Shown here one piece after another: positions 20,071 to 30,925 of a stretch of DNA of 40,270 nucleotides (positions within the stretch are counted from its first letter, which is position 1; each line of letters starts with the position of its first letter). A model generated the notes under the pieces. The model was not told the DNA's origin. It searched no databases and was given only the letters and a program-made list of their open reading frames with translations. Both the position numbers and the translations under genes were made by a program. The stretch is from Blattamonas nauphoetae (Eukaryota > Preaxostyla > Oxymonadida). The DNA lies in NCBI GenBank assembly GCA_033064195.1, contig JARBJD010000504.1, positions 1 through 40,270 on the forward strand, given 5' to 3'.

Positions 20071-21226
20071 ATGAACATACTCGGAATTTGGGATGAACTA
20101 ATTGAGGAGAACTCAGAAAAAGAGTATGAACGCAACATCCAGTGCCGTCCAGTATCGTCCAATGGTGGGTGGATCATGCCGATCGTCGCTCTTCGCAGAC
20201 CATCATCCTATTCCAGCCATTTTGCCTTTTCTTGTGATATTATTGTCATTTCTTTGAGAAAAAGAGTGAAGAAGTGAATAGTGGATGAAATGAACTGGAT
20301 CAAAAAAAGACAGTCCAATCGAAGTCAAACGTCCAGTCCAACGTTGGCACCGTCCAGTCCACTTAACAGGCCAAAATTCTGTCTCTCCTTTCATAATTTT
20401 ACCCCAATCCAGAGAAATAGGTGTTTTTCAGCTTGACACATTTCCTTGTGTTTTTCCCGAAGGAGTCGTTCTTTCCTTCTCTCCTTTCTCCTTCGACTTC
20501 TTGTTCATGTGTTTTTAAGAAATCCTAATTGAGAATGCGAGTATCTCGAAATAAAAGACAATAGTGAGATGACAAAAACAACAGGTGACAAGTGGTCGAA
20601 CAATCAAATCTAATCGATTTCTGAATGAAGATATGAAAACAACGAATAAAGAGTTGAAATTGGCGCAGTAGTCCAAGCCGATATCCGTCGTAAATACAAA
20701 AACAGAAAGTCAAATGATGAAAACTTGCATTTGAAAGGGAAGGAAGAGAAAGAAATGAAGAGAATATTGAAAGCAAACCTATGCGGACATTTTAAAGGAT
20801 GTAGGAATGACTGTCTTTGCTAATACTTCTATCTAAGCGAGAAAGAGGGATGGAAAACGAGATGAATGATGATGACATTGTTTAGAATAAGGATTGATGT
20901 TGGATACAAAGAAATGCTAAAACTCAGTGAGAAAAGTGTGAACGTGAAGTGGTGAGATTTGGACAAGCTATATCGTGAAATTGATAAACAAAAGTGAGAA
21001 CGAATCGAGAGTTGCGACGACACGTAAAAAGAAACCAACAAAGTCAAAGATGGAGAACATACCATATGTAGTATGATGTGAACGTGCGAGCTCACAATCG
21101 CAAACACATCCATTCATGTTTGATTAACGAGGAATCTGGTCTGAAAATGAGGAGGTGGGAGTGATCTCTGTATTGAGAAACTAATAAGACGAAACAGGAT
21201 ATGTGAAGGATGAAATGACTAATAAA
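20071..21226. other. AT-rich spacer
   Basis: No convincing gene. Open frames on the minus strand at 20525-20776 and 20829-21113 are Ser/Leu/Ile-rich and look like shadows or intron. Confidence 0.45.
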
Positions 21227-21430
21227 TCAAACAAGGATGAAAAAGAGGAAACAATGACGAGAAATGACGATGTGGATTGTTCTAGCGTCGATCGATAGTC
21301 TGTCGTTCATTTTGAGTGCCGTGTCAGCTTCCTCGTTTGACCCAAATTGGATGAACATCGTGTCAGAATCGCCTGGTTGTGTTGTCGGTGCTGTCAGATG
21401 CGTCATTTTCAGCGAAGCCAAGGCTGTCCT
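21227..21430 (-). CDS. RRM-like gene fragment
   Basis: The frame reads DSDTMFIQFGSNEEADTALK, MNDRLSIDARTIHIVIS, which fits the second half of an RNA-recognition motif: an RNP1-like strand (MFIQF), helix 2 (EEADTALK) and the closing strand after a 'GRTI'-like turn (here ARTIHIVI). Upstream, RTALASLKMTHLTAP would be helix 1/strand 2 of the fold. Neighbouring frames upstream (21363-21551) are also open and basic/Pro-rich. The complete gene is not visible, probably because of introns. RNA binding is inferred from this motif only. Confidence 0.4.
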   Translation of the reverse strand, partial: RTALASLKMTHLTAPTTQPGDSDTMFIQFGSNEEADTALKMNDRLSIDARTIHIVISRHCFLFFILV

Positions 21431-21775
21431 GAATGTCTGCTGTGTGCAACCTTTTGACAGATTCTGCTGTCAAAGTGTTTTTAATGGGCGGGTGACGACG
21501 AGCGGGAGGAGCGGCTTTGTCGAGGTTGGTTTGATGAGGTGGGGGTGTCATCGGTTGGGAAGTTACGCGTGCTTGCTCGGGGCTTGCGAAACTGCGTCAT
21601 GATTCATCCTGTTTTGTCAGCGAGGAGGGTTTGCTCTGTTTCTCTTCGTTGATGTTCGGTCCGGCTGAGGACGAATATGTGTCTGCTGCGAATCAACAGT
21701 TTAGCCTCAGTCTGCTTCTGCTTCTTTCGTTCGTCGGTCAAAGTGTGAGTGATTCTGCAGAGATGCACGAACTCT

Positions 21776-22421
21776 TCACACTCCATCTGATGAGTCACTA
21801 TCTGCGTCGTTCAGTGGTATTGTCAGCTGTTTGAGCAGGTTCTCCACTTTCTCCTGACACCATCTCAGATTTGCTTGTTCGAGCATTGAGACAGACAGAG
21901 ATCGAGTGTCTGTCGAAACGAATCAGCCTCGATCTGACTCTGCACCAAGAGGAGCTTGTTGATCTCGTCCAAAGAGATGAATCGATAGAACGTCTGTTGT
22001 TCCACGTTGTTCAACGTGTGTCGGGTACAGCGTGTGCAGATGCGTCTTCCATCAACGGTCCACTTTCGACTTGCGCGGAAGACCGTCAGAGTCAGATCCG
22101 AGTTCGGATCTTTGAAAAGACAGTGATGAGTGGATAATGAGGTGTCGGGAGGAAGAAAGTTGATCACACACTTGGAATGCGTTGTGACGAGGAATGTGAT
22201 GAGAGTACTGCGTCTGCATCTTCCAGACACAACAAGATCACCAAACATGCAAAAAATACCCTGAACTTCAAGAGGGCGAAGATAGCGACCGATTGCATCA
22301 ATAAGAATGCATCAAAATATGGTGTAGATGGGTTGAAGTGTGTCCAGTCCACTCGTGGTTCATCTTGATGAGAGATCTCAACTGTCTTGAGAGATGTCAA
22401 AATTGACCGTTGTCGAGACAT
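21776..22421 (-). CDS. Uncharacterised host gene with a Cys-pair motif and helical tail
   Basis: An ATG at 22421 opens a frame with a hydrophobic run (SVAIFALLKFRVFFACLVIL, a possible membrane segment). An overlapping frame (22248-21865) is strongly protein-like: INFLPPDTSLSTHHCLFKDP, SRKWTVDGRRICTRCTRHTL (CxxC), QTFYRFISLDEINKLLLVQS. A third frame supplies a natural C-terminus, LEQANLRWCQEKVENLLKQL to DSDSSDGV and stop at 21776. The last frame change falls in a TCTGTCTGTCTC run, where an indel or a short intron is possible. Family not recognised. Confidence 0.45.
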
Positions 22422-22848
22422 CGATCAACGACTGACGAGGAGATTATGGCTGAAACAAGAGTGAAAATAATCAGAAAACAAACTTGTGAATCAGAGCGTT
22501 GTGATTGCATCGATATTTCACCATGTCATAATAGTGAAAGATCAAGACGTCTATGAACGTAAAACTAGGAGATTTGGGCTAAAGAGATAGTCAAAACAAG
22601 AGTATCACATACTGTCAATCCAAAGAGCTGTGCAAAATATCGTGGAGTTGATCAGGCCCAAAGTGAGCTGTCGAAAAAGGACTGACAACAGACACGCCTT
22701 TTTGTCTTGTCACTCATGTATAGCTGAAGGGACTGGAAGCCCTTCTGGCTACCCCGACAATGAAGACTCCTTTTTATCTCTCTTTTTCGCAAACAACATT
22801 TATGGAGACCTCAGTGTCCAGGGCCGAAGTGGACAATAAAAAAACTTC
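22422..22848. other. Spacer, no supported gene
   Basis: A 69-codon plus frame at 22630 is not convincing. Nothing else seen. Confidence 0.45.
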
Positions 22849-23828
22849 TCATCTTGGGATACTTTTACACCCGCCAGCCATGAGTGCCCCAGGAAACTCG
22901 TCGTCATTCCAGTGGTAATCATCCTCATCCTCATTCGGGTCTCGGGAGTCGGACGAGCACATGTCGTCGGCTGGATCGACGCCAGGATCAACGCCATGAT
23001 TCATGCGGGAGCTGACGGTATCGTTGTAATACTTGAAGAACTGGGGGAAGTGTTGGGACAACATTGTGTTGTATTCGACGAAGAACTTCATCAGTATATC
23101 CGCGCTGGGACCTATCGGGCGGGTTATCAGGACGTGGTGAGTGAAGGTAGCGGTCTGTTCGTTGTGGTGGCACGAGACCATTTCGGCCATGTCCTCCAGC
23201 CCGTTCTCCAACATCGGACTTTTGAAACTCTTGATGCGCTCAGGGTGCATCCGGAGACACACAAACATCATTTTCAGATCGGAAAATAGTAAGTGGTCAG
23301 AATTGGTTGTGTCCATGTGCACAAGCAGTTTGTGAACGAATCCCTGTTCGTTGAGGAAGGTCGATGCCTTGTCAAAATTCATGAGAAGCCAGTTGAGGCA
23401 CTGTTCCCGGGATGCATTGTCTCCAATATAAGGATTCGGGTGTGGAACGGTTGGCTCAAAATCGATAACAAATTCTGCCCAATGTGGCTGAATATGTTTC
23501 CACAGCGTTGGACGACGGTGATCCGACGTTACCCAGTTACTGGTCAGACAATAGTAAACGGCATTGAGAACATCTTGCCAGATTGTCTGAGGATTCTGAC
23601 GATCGTTTTGCATTCCCGGATTTAGATGGGAAATCGTTCTGAAGCTGTCTTCAGATTGTGCTGGTACATAAATTGAATCGATCCGGGGTTACGACAGGGG
23701 TCTTCCGAATTCAGGAAATTGGAAGGTAATAAGAGGTACTTCCTGGATTCAGTTAGGAAATTGTTTCCTTCGTCGATAAGGAGTTGATCCGGTCTGCGGC
23801 TATCCAACGGACAAGACCTAAACATCAT
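22849..23828 (-). CDS. Conserved-looking unknown protein, probable 32-base intron
   Basis: A 254-codon frame (23613-22849) has clear protein character: TIWQDVLNAVYYCLTSNWVT, HIQPHWAEFVIDFEPTVPHP, WLLMNFDKASTFLNEQGFVH, LKMMFVCLRMHPERIKSF, an acidic end DSRDPNEDEDDYHWNDDEF. Upstream in another frame lies MMFRSCPLDSRRPDQLLIDE to NFLNSEDPC (from 23828). A 32-base GTAACC...ACCAG stretch around 23660-23692 would join them in phase. If that intron is not real, the ATG at 23613 is the start. Mostly helical, no known domain that I recognise. Confidence 0.7.
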
Positions 23829-24219
23829 ACGAAATCACAAGACACATACATCCAAGAGATGAGAAATTTCGGCCTCGATCTGAACCTTAACTCCTGTTCA
23901 GATTGAATCGAAAATAAAAGGTGACTCAATTATCACATCATATGATGCGGAAAAGTTGAATGGTGAGTTGAAAGATGAACAAGACATCAATCTTATTGAA
24001 TTGTTCCAGATGAGCTGTTCTTCGATAAATTCTTTTTCGCTTCATTAGAACACTTCAAGATGTTGTCTCGATGCAATTTGAATGAAAATTCCAAAATTTG
24101 ACGAAAAAGTGGAGTGATGTCCGGTGTTGAGTGAAGTCATAGACTGATGTAACCTCATCCAGATTGACTGAAAGTGTTGTTCGAAGAAACACAGAAGAAT
24201 TTCAGAGGAAGATTCTCGC
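23829..24219. other. Spacer between two minus-strand genes
   Basis: AT-rich, no coding-like frame, no repeat seen. It would hold the 3' end of the ATPase gene and the promoter of the gene at 23828. Confidence 0.45.
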
Positions 24220-25827
24220 TCATTCGTAGAAGTCTATCCTCTGGTTTAGAAATGGATCGTCAACATACATTTTTGGCGCTCCGATCTTCTTTCCTCCCCA
24301 AGACGAGTGCTCCCTCTCGAGAAAGTTATGGAACGGGAGAGCGAGAACACCTTCGAGACCGGAAGCCTTGTTAGCCATTGCAAACCTCATCGCCGTCTGT
24401 TGAGCAGTGTATTCGTCCACGTTCTTTGGATCTGTAGCCATTTGGGCAGCGAGTAATGCGATCGCTGCTTCCCCATCTTCCTTCTCGAGCAGCTTCTGTT
24501 CGTGAGCGATGGCAGTTGCGTACGAAACAGCGGATGTTTTGGCAAACCCAACATCTTCTCCTGAGAACTGGACAAGACGGCGGAGAGCAAACTTAGGCTC
24601 CCCGCCCTGGATCATGCGCGTGGTGTAGTACAGCGTGCCTTCGGGATCGTTCCCGCGGGCTGATTTGTGCACAGCAGAGATGATGTTGTAGTGGCTCTCG
24701 CCATGTCGATCATGGAAGGTGTGCATGGCGAGAGATGCGTCGCAGTCGGAAGGGTCGAGAGTGATGCAAGGATGGTGGGGAGAGGAGCAGCGAGGTTCTG
24801 ATTGCTGCGAAGGAGGGGCATCTCGTGCTCGTTTCTCGCCTTCGTTGATGTCCGTTGACTGTTGTGAACTTGTGATGTGGACACCACCCTCTGAGTTGTC
24901 GATCCCAATGTCCACCTTCAGCATGTTCCACTGCTCCGCCACTCGCTTCTTTCGGTCCTCAAACTTTCTTCGTGCAATCATTTCCAACATTCCCAACGCA
25001 CTTCGGCAGTCTCCATTGCTTCTTCCAACAATCAGTTCGAGAACCTCATCATTTGTCTCAAAGCGAAGACACCCACACACAGGACAACAAATAAAGCAAT
25101 TCGACAGATTGAGGGAGGGATTGGTATGGGGAAGGTGGAGGACACGAGGAAGCGACGGCTGATGGGACGCGGCAGCATCACGCGGCGGGTAGGGGCTGGA
25201 ACTGAGGCTCGACAATCCTCTCCAAAGGACAGATTTGAGATCATCTGACCCAATTTCTTGAAAATGAAGAACAGTGCATTTGTCTACAAGCGGTCGGTGG
25301 AGAACGAAAGAGGGATCCTCCGTTGTTGCTCCAATGAGAATGATAATTTGTTTTTCAATCATGCCAACGAGCTGCTCCTGCAGTTTCTTGCTAAGTTGAT
25401 GGATTTCATCCACAAATAATATTGTCTGAAACCCAGAATCATCGATGTGCTTTTGTGCTTCTTTCAGAACAGAACGAATGAATTGCGTGTTCGCTGTGAT
25501 TGCTGACACTTTAACAAAGTACTTTTTGGAGTTAAGTGATGCGATATGGGCAAATGTCGTTTTCCCACATCCTGGTGGGCCGTGAATGAGTGTTGATGGA
25601 AGAGTGTCCGATTCAAGACGGGCTCTGAGATTTCGATTGTCAAAAACAATTTTTGTTGACCGACAAATTGAGAAAGTGAAGAAGGACGGAGCTTTGAAGC
25701 CTGAGAAGTGAGAAAAGTGAAATGTTTCATTCAGACGAATATGACAGACTAGAGGAGTTTCTGGATCGAGTTTCGGTTTTGCATTGGGATGAGAAAAAAT
25801 CAATCCATTGACCTTAAGGTGTGGCAA
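24220..25827 (-). CDS. WRNIP1-like: WRNIP1/Mgs1/RarA-family AAA+ ATPase, with one frame slip
   Basis: Replication-associated clamp-loader-like ATPase that acts at stalled forks in the nucleus. Seen in order: an N-terminal LRPSSLSQFVGQQK box, Walker A GPPGCGKTT, Walker B LFVDEIH, sensor-1 IGATTEDPSF, lid helices around GDCRSALGMLE, then the family's C-terminal domain with HGESHYNIISAVHKSARGND, LRRLVQFSGEDVGFA. A 49-base intron (25701-25749, GTCTGT...CTCAG) joins exon 1 ending DPETPL to ASKLRPSSLSQF. After GQQK the frame must shift by one to reach IVFDNRNLRARL; the join lies at a T5 run (25650-25654 plus strand), where one extra base would restore the family sequence. A Pro/Ser-rich insert sits between the lid helices. 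An N-terminal UBZ zinc finger is not seen. The frame slip may be an assembly error. Confidence 0.9.
   Translation of the reverse strand: MPHLKVNGLIFSHPNAKPKLDPETPLVCHIRLNETFHFSHFSGFKAPSFFTFSICRSTKIVFDNRNLRARLESDTLPSTLIHGPPGCGKTTFAHIASLNSKKYFVKVSAITANTQFIRSVLKEAQKHIDDSGFQTILFVDEIHQLSKKLQEQLVGMIEKQIIILIGATTEDPSFVLHRPLVDKCTVLHFQEIGSDDLKSVLWRGLSSLSSSPYPPRDAAASHQPSLPRVLHLPHTNPSLNLSNCFICCPVCGCLRFETNDEVLELIVGRSNGDCRSALGMLEMIARRKFEDRKKRVAEQWNMLKVDIGIDNSEGGVHITSSQQSTDINEGEKRARDAPPSQQSEPRCSSPHHPCITLDPSDCDASLAMHTFHDRHGESHYNIISAVHKSARGNDPEGTLYYTTRMIQGGEPKFALRRLVQFSGEDVGFAKTSAVSYATAIAHEQKLLEKEDGEAAIALLAAQMATDPKNVDEYTAQQTAMRFAMANKASGLEGVLALPFHNFLEREHSSWGGKKIGAPKMYVDDPFLNQRIDFYE
25701..25749 (-). other. Intron in the WRNIP1-like gene (49 bases)
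   Basis: Donor GTCTGT, acceptor TTCTCACTTCTCAG. Splicing restores the family's PLA--LRP--L--FVGQ start, which an unspliced reading loses. Confidence 0.7.
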
Positions 25828-25945
25828 AAATATAAATCGGAGAGAGGGAGTCGTTTAAAAATGTCGACTCGATCTCATTTCTGTCTCGCGAAGATCGCGA
25901 TCTCTGCTGCAAGTGGAAGGGACTTGAGGAAAACGGAGAGTATGG

Positions 25946-26392
25946 ATGAAATGTCAAAAGAAAAAATGTCGAAAAGAAGATGGTGTAAGAGAAAAATCAG
26001 AGAAACTCCAAGAATTCATTCTGTCCAAACAGAGCATTGTGAAAATGAGATCCCGAGCTCAAAGTGTGTATTCTGCAAACACATTCCCAGAAGGGATTGA
26101 GAGAGACGCTGATCCTGTTAGTGTGGCATCAATGAGACACGAGCTTGTTGATTCACAATTGGTGAAAGGAGATACAGATAACGATACTGTCCCTACTGAT
26201 TTGTTAATCGAGATGAACGCTGCAGGTGAAGTCAGATCTTTGAAAGTTGTCGTTGTGAAAGAAACCCTGGCTGTGGTTGTGATTGTGAAGAGTGTGCCAA
26301 CATTTCATGATTCGAACAGCGAAGAGTCCTTCCCTTCCACTGATGAAGAAGAACCAATTTTGAACACTGACGAAGACGAACTGATACTTTAG
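25946..26392 (+). CDS. Small uncharacterised acidic-tailed protein
   Basis: 148 codons from ATG, diverging from the ATPase gene about 120 bases away. Lys/Cys-rich start (KCQKKKCRKEDG), middle IVKMRSRAQSVYSANTFPEG and SVASMRHELVDSQLVKGDTD, a valine-rich strand-like part, and a repetitive acidic end EESFPSTDEEEPILNTDEDE. A second plus frame (25789-26100) overlaps its beginning and may be the shadow. No family recognised. Confidence 0.45.
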   Translation: MKCQKKKCRKEDGVREKSEKLQEFILSKQSIVKMRSRAQSVYSANTFPEGIERDADPVSVASMRHELVDSQLVKGDTDNDTVPTDLLIEMNAAGEVRSLKVVVVKETLAVVVIVKSVPTFHDSNSEESFPSTDEEEPILNTDEDELIL

Positions 26393-28140
26393 ATTGCTTC
26401 TGCTGAGAGCATTGCTGATTTTCCTCCTGTATCTCCATTAGTGACGATGATGCAAGTGTGAGACAAGTAATTAGGACAGAAGTGAGTCTGGCTGTCCCGC
26501 TTTGTCCAGTCAGTGCAAACATTTGAGAGGACTTCGATAAATCTCAGTCCACAACCAAACCGGGTCCCTCAACATACGAGAGAGTGCCGCGAAATGATTA
26601 AGGGCTGGCCAAGTTCAATAAGGACACAAACATTCATATGCATCCAAAGATCTATCGACGCAACTATATGGGATTTACTCCCTCGAATCTCTCGTGTCTT
26701 TGAACACGAGCTTCTTTATCCACAGTTTTTGTCAGTGTTTTCAACAACAAGTTCACCTCCATTTCAACACTATCAAACTTCAATTTACTACAACGATAGT
26801 AGTATAGTAGACGATTTGGGAACCAGATTGAAATAGTCGTTGAAAACCAAAGTTGAAAGTCAATTCCGATTGACCATTTCTAAATCTTGTATTAAAAGGA
26901 ATTTAGGCCATTTCAATGATGCCAATATTTGACCTAAATTCCAAAAATATGTTAAATATTTCGACCTCATTTTAATCGTCAATTTTGAAGCAAATTTTGG
27001 TCATATTCCAAAAATGTTGTCACTTTTTTCGATGTTTTTTCACTTTTGAACTCGAACAAAGTGAATCCAACTTGAGAACCACTTCGAAAAAAATCGAAAA
27101 TATTTCTAAAATGTCGGGGACGATGTGAGTCGTCGATCAAAACAATCGCGATGAAAATCGGTTGAGAATTCGTGGAGCTACGTACCGAACAGTGGTCAAA
27201 AAATGGACCAAAAAGTCGATTTTCAGAACTTGCTTAAAACTGCTGCTATATGGCTCAAACACACCTCAAACACCTTCTAAAATTACAAAATCGATTTCAG
27301 AAGGTGAAATTCGCGATAAAAAACACTTTTGGAATTTTTGGTTAGATCAAGGCCGGATCGGGATTTTTCTTGATCAACCCACATTCCATTTTTCGAGTTT
27401 CTCCGAATTTTAAAAAAAATGTATGCGCTTTCAGCACTTCACTTTTAGGATCACTTTTGCCTCCTATTTGCGTTTTTACACTTCATTTCGCTCGGAGTCG
27501 CCTTTTGGTGACACTTTTCAACCTCACTTTTCACGTCATCTTTCACCACTTTTTCGTCAGTTTTCGTTTTTTACGTTAGATTTTTCAAAATCTTCACATT
27601 TGCGTCCTTCCGACGCTTTTCCTAGGTTCCCGATCACCTCACCTTCATAGTCGTCTTTTTTGAACGCACCTTTTTGCACCACATTTTCACCAACTTTTCA
27701 CTCATATCGATTTTTGCCCCGATTTTCTCACATCACATCTTCTTTCTCACCTTTCGAGGAGGGAGTACTGAATTTTCGCGACACTTTTGACGACTAGTTT
27801 TTTCATAATGTTGGTTTTATGTGTTTTTCCATCATACCGTTTGTCTAAGCTTAAACAACTTCAACACCTTTCATCTCTCATTTCACTTTCCACGTTTCAC
27901 ATTTCAGGTATTCAACTCTCCTCTTCATTCCCCTCATTTTACAACCCATTTTTCAGTCATTCACACTTCACGAGCACATCACAATACTTCATTTTTCGTC
28001 GACTTTTTCTCTTCATTAGACCAAATGAAGGTGAATGAAGCTAAAATGAAGTGGGCAAGTATGATAGTGAATGGTGAAATGGAAATAGTGAAAATGGTGG
28101 GAAAGTATTGAGTTTGATGAACATCTTCATCTAAATTTCA
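26393..28140. other. Gene-poor T/C-biased DNA
   Basis: From about 27400 the plus strand is dominated by words like CACTTTTCAC and TTTTCACTT with little G. The open frames are Phe/Ser/His-rich by-products. The region before it is plain AT-rich sequence. No gene, RNA gene or clear terminal repeat seen. Confidence 0.5.
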
Positions 28141-28172
28141 CAAAACTAGAGTACTAAAATGTAAATGAAGTG

Positions 28173-29620
28173 AGAATGAAACGATAAGGTGAAGTGACGT
28201 ACCAGATCTGCACGATCTTGATCCTTTGCGTTCCGTTGGTACACCACTTCACCTTATGAACGGGTTCGTCAAAATTTCACAAACAAAGAGAAAAAAAGAG
28301 TGAGTGAAGTGAAAAGTAAACGATAAAACAAAATCTCGTACCAGATCTGAACGATCTTTGTTGTTCGCATTTCATTGGTACACCACTTCACTTTATGAAC
28401 GCGTTCATCAAAAATGTTTCTAATTGGAGTAAAATTGTGAAGTGAAACAATGTTAGCAACGATAAGGTGAAGTGACGTACCAGATCTCTCCAATCATTGT
28501 TTTTCTCACTTCGTTGGTACATCACTTCACCTTATGAACGCGTTCAACGAAATTTCAGAAAACAAGAGGAATTAAGAGTGAGTGAAGTGAAAACTAAAAG
28601 ATAAAACACATTCATGTACCAGATCTCACCGATCATTTCAGATTGAATCTCGTTGGTACACCACTTTGTTTTATGAAAAATTAGAGCAAAAATGTCAATA
28701 AAGAGATCAAAATTGTGAAGTGAAACAATGTTTGAAGTGATAAAACACATTCATGTACCAGATCTCACAGTTCATTTTTATCTTGACGATCAAACATTTT
28801 TAGTTCTGTGTTCTACCTTGTTTTGATCAAAAAAGAGAATTGAAATCAAATAGTTGTGAAATGAAACGATAAGGTGAAGTGGTGTACCTGATCTGGATGA
28901 TCACTTCAGATCGCGTTTTGTTGGTACACCGTTGTGTTTTAGAAAAAATGAAGAGCATAAATCGAAGAGTGGTGAAGTGTAAAAGGTGAAATGAAAGTTG
29001 AATGAAAGTAAAACAAAGTGGTGTACCAACGCATACAATTTTATCGATGAATCACGAAGTTTTTTGAGCAAAGATGAGGATCAAAATTTTGTTCACGTCA
29101 TTTTAAATTTTAATTTTGTAAAAAAGTGAGAGACAATGAAAAAAAACTGACAATGAAGTGAAAATGAGAGGATAAAGTGAAGTGTTGTACCAGAAAAGAG
29201 AATGTCAAAAGTGAAGTGAAAACTCTGGTACACGAATGTGTCTTATAAAGAGATTCATTAAAAAAGAGATCAAACCTGTTCTAATTCATCAATGAAACAA
29301 ACTTTTAAGAGATAAAACACACCTGTGTACCCAAGATCCGAGGTTGTCAATGGTTCGATCCGATCTGGTACAAGAGAAAGTTTTATGAAGAGATTTATCA
29401 AAAAAGAGAACAAACCTGTTGAATTAGAGTTGGAGAAGAAACTTCAGAAGATAAGACAAAGTAGTGTACCTGAATGGTGAGGTTGAGTTTGGTTCGATCC
29501 GATCTGGTACGAGAATGTGTTTTATGAAACAATGAAATCAAAAATAGAGCAAACCTTTCATGAATGAGTCAGAAACGAAATTGTAGAAGATAAAACAATG
29601 TGATGTACCTAAATGAGAGG
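28173..29620. repeat. Array of ~140-base units with inverted-repeat arms
   Basis: A word like GATAA(G/A)(G/A)..GTACC starts at about 28182, 28321, 28460, 28602, 28741, 28868, 29003, 29170, 29306, 29450 and 29590, mostly 139-145 bases apart. In the first units it is followed some 35 bases later by the reverse complement: ACGATAAGGTGAAGTG..GTACC against GGTAC..CACTTCACCTTAT. GATCT or AGATC words sit inside the loop. Units drift to the right, where GGTTCGATCCGATCTGGTAC and AGAGATCAAACCTGTT words recur. The array ends roughly 260 bases before the first gene of the Polinton-like element and may be its terminal region. Confidence 0.75.
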
Positions 29621-29886
29621 AGAAGAAAAAAGTCGATGATCGAGAACAAGAATGAGATGTCAAAAAAGAAAAGAGAACAAATGAGAAAGTAGAAAGTGAA
29701 ACACACCTAAATCAAACGGTAAAGAGTCGTCAGGAACGAGATGAAAGGATCATGTCCCATTGAAGTACTTTCTCCGATCAAACAAGACTGATCGAACCCA
29801 TCGATGACAGAATCGAAGTCTCGGAAGATCTCAAATGATAAAACAACGAATGAAAATTTATTTTTGACTTTTTTAATTTGTATTAA

Positions 29887-30925
29887 ATGAATCCAACTGA
29901 GATGTACAACGAAAGACGTCGAGTATGTTCAGAACAAGCATTAATTGAATCAATGAAAGAAGAGAACTGTTCGCTAGTCTCTGAGTATGTCAGAAATAAT
30001 GTGCCGGTGACGTATGTTCATGAGGGAATCAAGAATTTTATTTTCAATGAAAGTCCAAACAAAAATGAATCGACAAAAATACAATTCACAAATGATTGAG
30101 ATAATGATTGATCATAATCTCTCGACAACCAACGAGAATACAGCAGTGATTGACTCACTTCAGAAGACAACAGAAGGACATAAGACAGCGATATCTTCAA
30201 TCCAAAAAGTGGTGAGCACAAATGGATCAATCACGACACCAACAATTGGAGGATTGATCAATGTGAATGGAGCGAAGTGGAATATATCAGAGGGATCACT
30301 TCCGAAGTATCCAGGAACATATCCGGCTTCAACATTTAAGTCTGGTATTTCTATCTCACAATCGATTGCAGAAACTTCTGGAATTCAGTTCAATGGTGAT
30401 GGCATAATCATGTGGTCTCCCTGTGACACACCAGCATTGTATTACTACGATGAGGACACTGGTTCAGGAGTATTTTCAATCTCACCAACAGGAAGTTTTT
30501 CTCAGTTGTCAGACAGAAGAGTCAAAAGGAATATTGAACCATATCCCGATGTTCTTGAACAATTGAATAAAGTGGAAATTGTGCAGTACCAGTTCAACAC
30601 ATTCGACTCGAAGATTAACAAAGTGACAAAGCAAATAGAGAATGAGACAGATGAAGAACACTTGAAGAACTGCAAAGAGAAATGTGAATGTTTGAAGAAG
30701 GAAAGTGAGAAGAAACACATTGGTGTGATTGCACAACAGATCCAAGAAATCTTTCCTGAAGTCGTGAATGATTTCAATCCAGATTGTCTTCAAGTTGATT
30801 ATGCAGAACTCTCCTGTTTTTGTATCAAAGCCATTCAGGAATTATGTTCAATTGTCGGACAACAACAGACACTCATCAATGAACTCATTCAAAAATATAA
30901 TTCACTGATCAATACTCCAACATGA
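29887..30925 (+). CDS. Fibre-like protein with peptidase S74 (intramolecular chaperone) end
   Basis: Part of the Polinton-like element. The middle is repetitive, beta-rich and glycine/serine-containing (TPTIGGLINVNGAKWNISEG, GSGVFSISPTGSFSQ), as in trimeric fibres. The last ~130 residues match the S74 chaperone pattern: SDRRVKRNIEPYPDVLEQLN with its serine-lysine pair, then KKHIGVIAQQIQEIFPEVV, LQVDYAELSCFCIKAIQEL. In phage tailspikes this domain folds the trimer and cuts itself off. A surface or attachment role in the virion is inferred. It is the only visible element gene near the left edge reading rightwards besides the ATPase. The region appears to carry about one break. Confidence 0.75.

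Noticed and set aside
22912-23625. Plus-strand frames of 110-125 codons
   Set aside because: Antisense to the much better minus-strand gene at 22849-23613.
29345-29500. GGTTCGATCC words resembling a tRNA B box
   Set aside because: They recur inside the ~140-base array without an A box or cloverleaf.
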